A stretch of 64,000 nucleotides of DNA from Casuarina equisetifolia (Eukaryota > Streptophyta > Magnoliopsida > Fagales > Casuarinaceae). Positions 63,660 to 64,000 of this stretch are shown here, piece by piece. The first letter of the stretch is position 1, and every line of letters starts with the position of its first letter. The DNA lies in the NCBI GenBank assembly GCA_028551475.1, contig CM052357.1, forward strand, positions 6,309,931-6,373,930, written 5' to 3'. The position numbers and the translations under genes were made by a program. The notes below the pieces were generated by a model. It saw nothing but the letters and a program-made list of their open reading frames with translations, ran no database searches and was not told where the DNA came from.

Positions 63660-63745
63660 CAATAAATCTTATAATGTTAATAAATATATTAAAAATCTTG
63701 TTTATAAGATAATGACTCTATTATTTTTTGAATTGACTTTTGGAT
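63660..63745 (+). repeat. Second copy of the LTR-end-like sequence
   Basis: AATCTTATAATGTTAATAAA then TTGTTTATAAGATAATGACT then TTTTTGAATTGACTTTTGGAT parallels 63445-63525, about 215 bp further on and in the same orientation. No primer-binding-site match follows. Confidence 0.5.
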
Positions 63746-63926
63746 TATATAATGAACTTCTTAATAAAGCTCAACTCTTTATGAATTACTTCTATATCTT
63801 ATAAGGGATTTACCAACCTATCACCTCAAACATAGAATAACACTGTCACTCCATGAAATAACACTACAAGTTACTTAGGACAAAAAAGAAAAAAAGAAAC
63901 TCCTCGCAATTTATTTAAAAGGAGCA

Positions 63927-64000
63927 AACCACAATTGTGGGGAAGCGAGTGAGACACTTATCTCCAATATGCTGTCATTTTCATACCTTAAATGCTGGAA
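63927..64000. repeat. Direct repeat, right copy (cut by the window edge)
   Basis: Matches 61300-61372 in the same orientation; one inserted G and about ten substitutions. Homology probably continues past the right edge. Confidence 0.85.

Noticed and set aside
1-64000. CRISPR arrays, bacterial operons, rRNA or tRNA genes
   Set aside because: None seen: repeats lack spacer structure, genes are intron-rich plant genes, and no convincing tRNA cloverleaf signature was found by eye.

Overview
This is nuclear DNA from a flowering plant, most likely a core eudicot. Genes are interrupted by many GT-AG introns, intergenic DNA is AT-rich, and five recognisable plant genes are present. The species cannot be named from the sequence alone. 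I joined exons by hand using frame continuity, GT-AG junctions and remembered family similarity. All five gene models give one uninterrupted reading frame of normal or plausible length.

Layout: 1-5.1 kb is AT-rich intergenic DNA with relics: a duplicated exon-like block (about 1-250 and 1580-1772, minus strand) and a broken DC1 (C1-like zinc finger) fragment at 2880-3200. 5140-20576 (minus) is DDB1, 19 exons and 1089 aa, the adaptor of CUL4 ubiquitin ligases. 20.6-28.3 kb is gene-poor with decayed tandem repeats. 29676-34496 (plus) is an NPH3/RPT2-family BTB protein of 635 aa. 36092-39188 (minus, convergent with it) is a TDM1/MS5/POLLENLESS3-type TPR protein of 739 aa. 39.2-43.3 kb is intergenic. 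43372-54731 (plus) is the cation-chloride cotransporter CCC1, 13 exons and 988 aa. 56566-58556 (plus) is a CAT1-type cationic amino acid transporter, 2 exons and 597 aa. 58.6-64 kb is repeat-rich: a local tandem duplication, a probable non-autonomous retroelement of about 1.7 kb, a flanking direct repeat, and decayed LTR-like ends with a degenerate initiator-methionine primer-binding site.

The genes do not form a functional cluster. DDB1 and the NPH3-like protein both belong to families linked to cullin-RING ligases (CUL4 and, for some NPH3 relatives, CUL3). TDM1 is a meiotic APC/C-linked factor. CCC1 and CAT1 are membrane transporters. I take these shared themes to be coincidental neighbours. 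I found no convincing previously undescribed system. The items most worth checking are the long C-terminal region of the TDM1-like protein, a possible 79-codon upstream ORF (78 aa) before CAT1, the G24 tract in a DDB1 intron, and the repeat structures in the last 5 kb.
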